Shown piece by piece: positions 63,888 through 64,000 of a DNA stretch of 64,000 bases. Location: positions 1 through 64,000 of the forward strand of contig JAJEGA010000106.1 in assembly GCA_022820125.1 (NCBI GenBank), read 5' to 3'. This stretch comes from Anaerolineae bacterium (GTDB lineage Bacteria; Chloroflexota; Anaerolineae; Aggregatilineales; Phototrophicaceae). The first letter of the stretch is position 1. Each line of letters begins with the position of its first letter. A program made the translations under genes and the position numbers. The notes under the pieces are model-generated. The model saw only the letters and a list, made by a program, of their open reading frames with translations, had not been told where the DNA came from and made no database searches.

Positions 63888-64000
63888 TCAGGTGCGCACA
63901 TTGTCCTTGTGACGATAAATGATGCGCCCACGATTCATATCGTAGGGGCTCATTTCCACTTTTACGCGATCGCCCAACAAAATGCGAATATAGAATTTGC
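63888..64000 (-). CDS. infA: Translation initiation factor IF-1, C-terminal part (partial)
   Basis: The minus strand up to the window edge encodes [20 protein letters not shown] followed by [16 protein letters not shown] and a stop at 63888-63890. This is the second half of the single OB-fold of IF-1 (usual motif [12 protein letters not shown] ... GRIxYR). The start codon and first half lie beyond the edge. IF-1 blocks the ribosomal A site during initiation. The gene usually lies within the ribosomal-protein cluster, so that cluster is likely to follow to the right. It is convergent with the menG end. Confidence 0.9.
   Translation of the reverse strand, partial: KFYIRILLGDRVKVEMSPYDMNRGRIIYRHKDNVRT

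Overview
The window is a GC-rich bacterial chromosome segment that most resembles Chloroflexota (Anaerolineae-like). The evidence is the long Thr-Pro linker joining a membrane-anchored TPR region to an SH3-like domain, a DUF3179 protein, large lipid-linked-sugar-type membrane glycosyltransferases, and an hrcA / grpE-dnaK-dnaJ-prmA-menG block. This assignment is by pattern only, without a database search. No rRNA, tRNA or CRISPR array was recognised. The left edge carries a broken Dam-type methylase that runs into a 14-base C tract, and the right edge cuts infA.

Layout: 0.4-3.9 kb is a pyruvate (2-oxo acid) dehydrogenase operon, E1alpha-E1beta-E2, with no E3 in the window. 3.9-7 kb is a patchy stretch with two genes of unlike composition: an unrecognised protein with a DUF1232-like end, and a glycine-zipper protein with a GIY-YIG end. 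A CgeB-like glycosyltransferase lies between them. 7-14.6 kb holds an enoyl-CoA hydratase/isomerase, a DUF3179 protein, a large membrane protein, an MscS channel and small hypotheticals. 14.8-24 kb holds the TPR/SH3 surface protein, an SDR, MoaA, a threonine-synthase-like enzyme, a trypsin-fold protease, an FG-GAP protein and a band-7 protein. 24-31 kb holds a nitrilase-type hydrolase, a NUDIX protein, an MntR/DtxR regulator, a zinc-finger-less DnaJ, an alpha/beta hydrolase, an HtrA-like lipoprotein and a GNAT enzyme. 31.8-35.5 kb is a biotin-dependent acyl-CoA carboxylase operon (carboxyltransferase, biotin carboxylase, BCCP). 35.6-44.7 kb holds a di-haem oxidoreductase, two GT39-like membrane enzymes, a CHAD protein, an SDR, YbaK and phosphofructokinase. 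45-64 kb is mostly housekeeping: dnaE, mutM, an MBL hydrolase, secA, a TVP38 protein, prs, trxA, hrcA, grpE-dnaK-dnaJ-prmA-menG, and partial infA.

The intergenic DNA is the most distinctive part. A family of short hairpin repeats has a conserved frame (TGTAGGGGCG ... CGCCC) around a core whose sequence changes from copy to copy while its self-pairing is kept. Two such hairpins, facing each other, form larger elements. One type is exactly 156 bp, with near-perfect 8-bp terminal inverted repeats, and occurs three times (42202, 50083, 57919). Another, about 180 bp, occurs twice in opposite orientations (31459 and 44843).

Downstream of and antisense to the GNAT gene, at 31235-31444, is a compact minus-strand unit: a promoter-like pair, a 13-nt perfect Shine-Dalgarno sequence, a nine-codon ORF, several mutually exclusive hairpins and a strong intrinsic terminator. 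It looks like an undescribed small structured RNA or leader-peptide gene and is the best candidate here for something new.
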